Shown piece after piece: positions 59,991 to 64,000 of a stretch of 64,000 nucleotides of DNA (its first letter is position 1; each line of letters begins with the position of its first letter). The stretch is from Epiperipatus broadwayi (Eukaryota; Onychophora; Udeonychophora; Euonychophora; Peripatidae): NCBI GenBank assembly GCA_028023455.1, contig JAQFVV010006305.1, forward strand, positions 1,231,001 through 1,295,000, given 5' to 3'. Below the pieces are notes generated by a model, which worked only from the letters and a program-made list of their open reading frames with translations, did no database searches and was not told where the DNA came from. Position numbers and translations under genes: made by a program.

Positions 59991-62420
59991 TAAACTATCA
60001 TTTCATTGCAGGATGAAGTTTTATTCCAGTTTTTTCTGATCATAGCTTTTTTTAGCCACACCACACTAACAAACTTTCTTATTTCATCTGTTCATGTCTT
60101 TTTTTAGGTCTTTTATATTCTCTTGAAGATTTTAATTGTCTATCTATTATCATCTCTTCTAGTAATATGTGCAGTCCAACTCTACTCCAGTCTCTTAATT
60201 TTTCAATGATATGCTATTTCAAATCTCAGAACTATAAGTTAGAAGTGGTAAAACATATTTATTAAAGATCTTCTTTTTCAAACACATAGGCATATTTCCT
60301 TTTAATATTAAGTTATTTCTACCAAAAGTACTCCCTCCAAATTTAATTCTATGATTAATTTCATCCATTATGTTTACATTTATAATTTATAATTTGATCA
60401 AGGTATTTTATAGTTATTAATTACAATTTCATCAAGGTATTTTATAGTTGTTAATTTTTTCTAATTCACATTTGTTGATCTTTATTTTTTCTTCTGAGAA
60501 AATTCATTGAACATTATTACTTTAGTCTTTTTAACATTTATTTTTAATCCTACTTTCTTATTTTCACTTGATAATATTTCCTGAACTACTGAAATATTGT
60601 TAGTAAAAACAGACGCATCATCTGTAAAATATAGATATTTAAATAATCTCCATTTATTTTCTTTCTCTTAGCTTTCCATCTTAATCCACATAATACTTAC
60701 TGTAAAACTGCTGTAGAAAGTTTTGAAGATATGGAATCATCTGTTTTATACCCATCTCAATTTTAATCTTTTTAGCATTATCATATAATCAAACCACTGC
60801 TGCTGCATTTTCATAAACATTCTTTAGAATATAAGAATATTCTGAGTTTATATCTTGATCCAAAGCTTTAATCCCCATGAAAAATGCTTATCGAACCAAA
60901 TGTTTTTTTTATAATCTCAAATATAAAGCATAATGGCAACTCATATTCATTTATTTTTTTAATAACTTCTCTTAATTTTTGGATGTGATGTACTGTGATA
61001 AAACCACTTTAAAGCTAACTTGTTTTTTAGTTTAATTAGAATTCAAAGTTCACTACAGGTGAGTTGTAATTATCTTGGTAAAGATTTGTATATAATTATT
61101 GAAAGACTGATAGATCTGTAATTTCTAGTATCTTCTTTATCACTTTTCTGAAATATCAATATTTTTACTACTGCATTTTTTTAATCTGATAGGCATTTGG
61201 TATATAACTGCCAATAGTTTTGTATTTCTTTACCTATTTTTTTAAAATTATCAGTAATAATTGCATCATTATCTGGAGCTTTTCTCTTCCTCATTGATTT
61301 AATGGCAATTAGAAAATGTATTAATTGTAAGGGACAATTTGTTTTCTTGTTCTGTATTACTATATAATTCATTATAGAATGTGCACACATTTCATGATGT
61401 CATTTTTCTTTTTAGTAATAGTTTCATTTTTTCATATTGCAGAAATAACTTTCTTTCCAATACTAAGAGGTTTCCTTGCATATTTAGAATTTTTATTCTC
61501 TTCACAATTAAATTTTCATATCATTATTAATTCTTTTTCATACTACAATTTGCAAAACTCTAGATATTCAATTCTTTTTAATGGGTCATTTTTAAAAATG
61601 TTCATATTTTTTTTTCTTCACATCTCAGTAGAATATTTTCTGGTAAAATGCTGGTTTTTGTATCAGTTATTTCTGAATTCAATAGCAAGTATCTTCTTAT
61701 TGATTTCAATCAAGTCTGACTCATCTTCAAAATCTGTTAATAGTTTGGAGCAGTTTGTAAGTTCTCATTTAAATTCATTAGAGTATTTCTGAAAGTTAGA
61801 AATATCAACTGTTAATACTGATTTTCTTAATAATTTTTGTCTCTAGTTTGTATTAATATATATCTTATTAATTGATGATCACTTTCTTTGTTGAAGCAAT
61901 TAAGAGTATCTTGGAATACATATTTCTTTTAGTATTTTTCTAATGAAAGAATTCATAATGTATAATTTTTCTGTGAATTCCATAAGTCTTTGTCCACTTT
62001 CATTTTTATTACCATAATCAAATTTACCCAAAGCACTTTATCCTTCAATCATTCATCAATTATAATGTTAAAAGTCTTTCACAACAATTTTAAAATGTTA
62101 TTTGATCTGCTCAAAACCATTTTGTACATCCATATAAAAATCTTGTACTCTATCCATAATGAGAAGTTGTTGGGACATAAATCTGAATTATTTGCATTTG
62201 TTGTTATCCATTAATTTGAATAATTCTTGTTATTCTGTCTAATGTACCATCACTTTCTAGAAAATCGTTTTTCCTTTTGTCACCACTTGTTCTTCTATTT
62301 GATCTTTTGTCGTAAAGTATATGTCCACTTTTTAAATGAATTGTCTTATCCCCATTTCTTCTAACTTCACACAAAATTCAACAATATCTCATTTAATATT
62401 TGACAACTCTTCTTCTAATT
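59990..62420 (-). mobile_element. LINE-B relic (RTE/BovB-like), endonuclease and RT, antisense
   Basis: The longest copy of this family here. On the - strand, in broken frames: LKSGHILYDKRSNRRTSGDK (about 62330), NNILKLL plus LKDKVLWVNLIMVIKMKVD (about 62100-62000, the endonuclease GDFNA-to-YGNKNERG region), then IKSMRKRKAPDNDAIITDNF (61300-61240, the KAPGPDGI block before the RT). LYFTDDASVFTNN (about 60640) is the RT catalytic FADD box, followed by KVGLKINVKKTKVIMFNE, and near 60340 HRIKFGGSTFGRNNLILKGN and CLKKKIFNKYVLPLLTYSSE. Many stops. The order and motifs identify an endonuclease-RT LINE with good confidence. Confidence 0.8.
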
Positions 62421-64000
62421 CATGCAATCTTTCTCCACTTTAATGTGATATTCAGTTGTAGGTATTGCCATAAAAGATTATCATCGAATGGCAGCATTGG
62501 CCAGCAATCAGAGGAATCTTCACACTGCTTTCTTCAGATGTCAACTACTGCCTTGGCTGACAACTTTAAAGCTTATTGGGAATAAGGCCATAATTTAGTT
62601 TTGTCTGTCATGATTGTAAATATTTATTAACAAAAAAAAAAAGATCATTCTCATATACATTTATTATGCATTTAAGAAAACTCTACTGATTTTTAAGAAC
62701 TATGAAGCAACAGAGAAAAAAGACAATAGTGTTTTTTAATCTCAAACTTGGAGACAAAAAGCTAATAAACTCATGCTGTTTGATGTGAATTGATAAGCAA
62801 TCTTATTTATTTATTATAACGAATAATTATATAGTAATAACAACTGAAGTAAAAAAAAAATATGGAGTGGATATTAGGAATTTTTTTCTTTTCTGTTCTT
62901 TTAAGGCCTCAAACATGAATCAAAGAGTCTCCTTTCAGTTAATAACATACTTCTTTCTGGCCACATCAAAATACAGTGGTAATTGATAGTTTTATTGTGC
63001 ACCAATTTTGATTAAACTTTATAAACAGTATTTCTTTGGGAGTTTATAATCTGTTCTTCACTATTTCAATCATTATGAAACTATCAAAATCAGTCAAATG
63101 TTAAGAATGAGTATGTCTTGTATTTTATATGCAAGAATAATTTTAGTATACATTATCATACATTAATGTCAGTAATTCTATATTGTGATCATAGCATAGT
63201 AGAATGAAATAATTATTTTTATAATGTTAGTTTTTTTGAAGAATATTTTAAAACTTGATAATAAATCAAGGAATTTAATTATTTTTACCATCAATTTGCA
63301 TTCATTAGGCATGAAGCAAGTTGAACTATCTTTTGGGGAAATTAGCTTTTTTGTTTTTGAAGAATATAGTCCCGTATTAATGTTTATCGATCTGGTGAAT
63401 TTTCATATTTTGTCAGTTTTAATTTTCCATTAAAAATCTCATCAGATAATCATGACTTTGGTTTATCCGTTTTTAATATCAAAAGACTAATTTGTTATAT
63501 AAGAAAAAGTTAGATATGTCTCATTATCATTAAAACTTATTTCTGAGTTGAAAAATTTATTTTATAATCTGTTTCAATCATCATTTACTCTTATTTGTCA
63601 TAATGTCAGATTATTAGCAATGTTCTGCAGCATTTAGATATTAGTTTATGACAGCAAGTTTAAAGGACTTTAGTCTATGTGATTACTATTTGTCTCAGGA
63701 TCTGTATAGTAATTTTTAAAATCAGTCAATTTTCACTTGTCATACTGTATTTTAAGTTCTTTGATTCTGAAAATTTTAGATATATCAACTCATTATTCCT
63801 TTGATAATTTTTTTTTTATTTCAAAATTTTGTATTTTTAAATGTTTAATTGTTGTTTGATCATCTTTGCTAGTTTTTTTTTTTAGATTGGATTGCATTTT
63901 TTTTTTTAAATTATTAATTATCTCTAAACATCTTTAAGTCTGTAATCACAATATATATATATTTTAAAAAACATCAAAAAAAAATATTTTCTCATTTTTT
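62421..64000. other. Intronic filler up to the window end
   Basis: A short less AT-rich patch at 62460-62585 (reading CRYCHKRLSSNGSIGQQSEE) has a CAG at its start but matches no Roquin sequence. The rest is AT-rich and unrecognised. Confidence 0.35.

Larger units (their letters stand above)
53354..64000 (+). other. RC3H1: Roquin intron 3 (more than 10.6 kb, continues beyond window)
   Basis: Starts with donor GTAACT. It contains two LINE-B relics, the largest ribozyme-bearing element and an LTR-like segment. No sequence resembling the expected VTKRDEDSS exon was found. Confidence 0.85.

Noticed and set aside
62460-62585. Possible extra exon after a CAG
   Set aside because: The reading does not resemble the Roquin region expected after residue 252, and neither strand gives a known motif.
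1-64000. CRISPR arrays, operons, bacterial promoters, rRNA or tRNA genes
   Set aside because: None found; the sequence is eukaryotic, with spliced exons and animal transposons.

Overview
AT-rich genomic DNA (roughly three quarters A+T by eye) from an animal, most likely an invertebrate. The coding content is three exons of one conserved gene on the + strand, with introns of 6 to more than 13 kb. Most of the remaining recognisable sequence is decayed transposons. The species cannot be named from the sequence; the mix of ZBED5-like hAT, mariner, RTE/BovB-like LINEs and Gypsy LTR relics would fit an arthropod such as an arachnid.

Gene. Exons at 32766-33111, 46690-46923 and 53178-53353 join in frame and give the first 252 residues of Roquin (RC3H1/RC3H2 orthologue): the RING finger, then the conserved region leading to the ROQ domain. 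The ROQ domain, C3H zinc finger and C-terminus lie beyond position 64000. A pyrimidine tract and AG at 32644 suggest that the start codon lies in an internal exon and that the promoter is further upstream.

Layout. 1-13 kb: copies of one LINE family (LINE-A, + strand, C-terminal CCHC knuckle, CATCA-type tail). One copy is split by a 3.4-kb LTR-type insertion with a 4-bp target duplication. A diverged 1.9-kb repeat occurs twice here. 14-17 kb: hAT transposase relics in both orientations, one interrupted by a ribozyme-bearing element. 21.7-23.9 kb: a Gypsy-like relic on the - strand with LTR, tRNA-Lys-like primer site and a coiled-coil ORF. 24-30 kb: two TA-flanked MITEs in opposite orientation, a 154-bp perfect palindrome and a hAT MITE. 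30-32 kb: an antisense LINE-B relic. 32.6-64 kb: the Roquin exons, with introns holding a mariner, a hAT MITE with perfect 8-bp TSD, a large fold-back, a ZBED5-like hAT, three more LINE-B relics (all antisense to the gene), another LTR-like segment and two further ribozyme-element copies.

Most notable system. Insertions at 14802-15519, 42089-42235 and 55164-56521 belong to one family built from a roughly 451-455-bp monomer arranged as direct and inverted copies. All three share the same two termini and are flanked by 13-15-bp target duplications, each with one mismatch. The monomer carries a recognisable type I hammerhead ribozyme: CUGAUGA core, GAAA, GUC cleavage triplet, two-part stem I and a self-complementary ACUAGU stem III suited to dimer action. 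This points to retrozyme or Penelope-associated elements. The 55-kb copy also carries the 3' end of a LINE-A element inside it.
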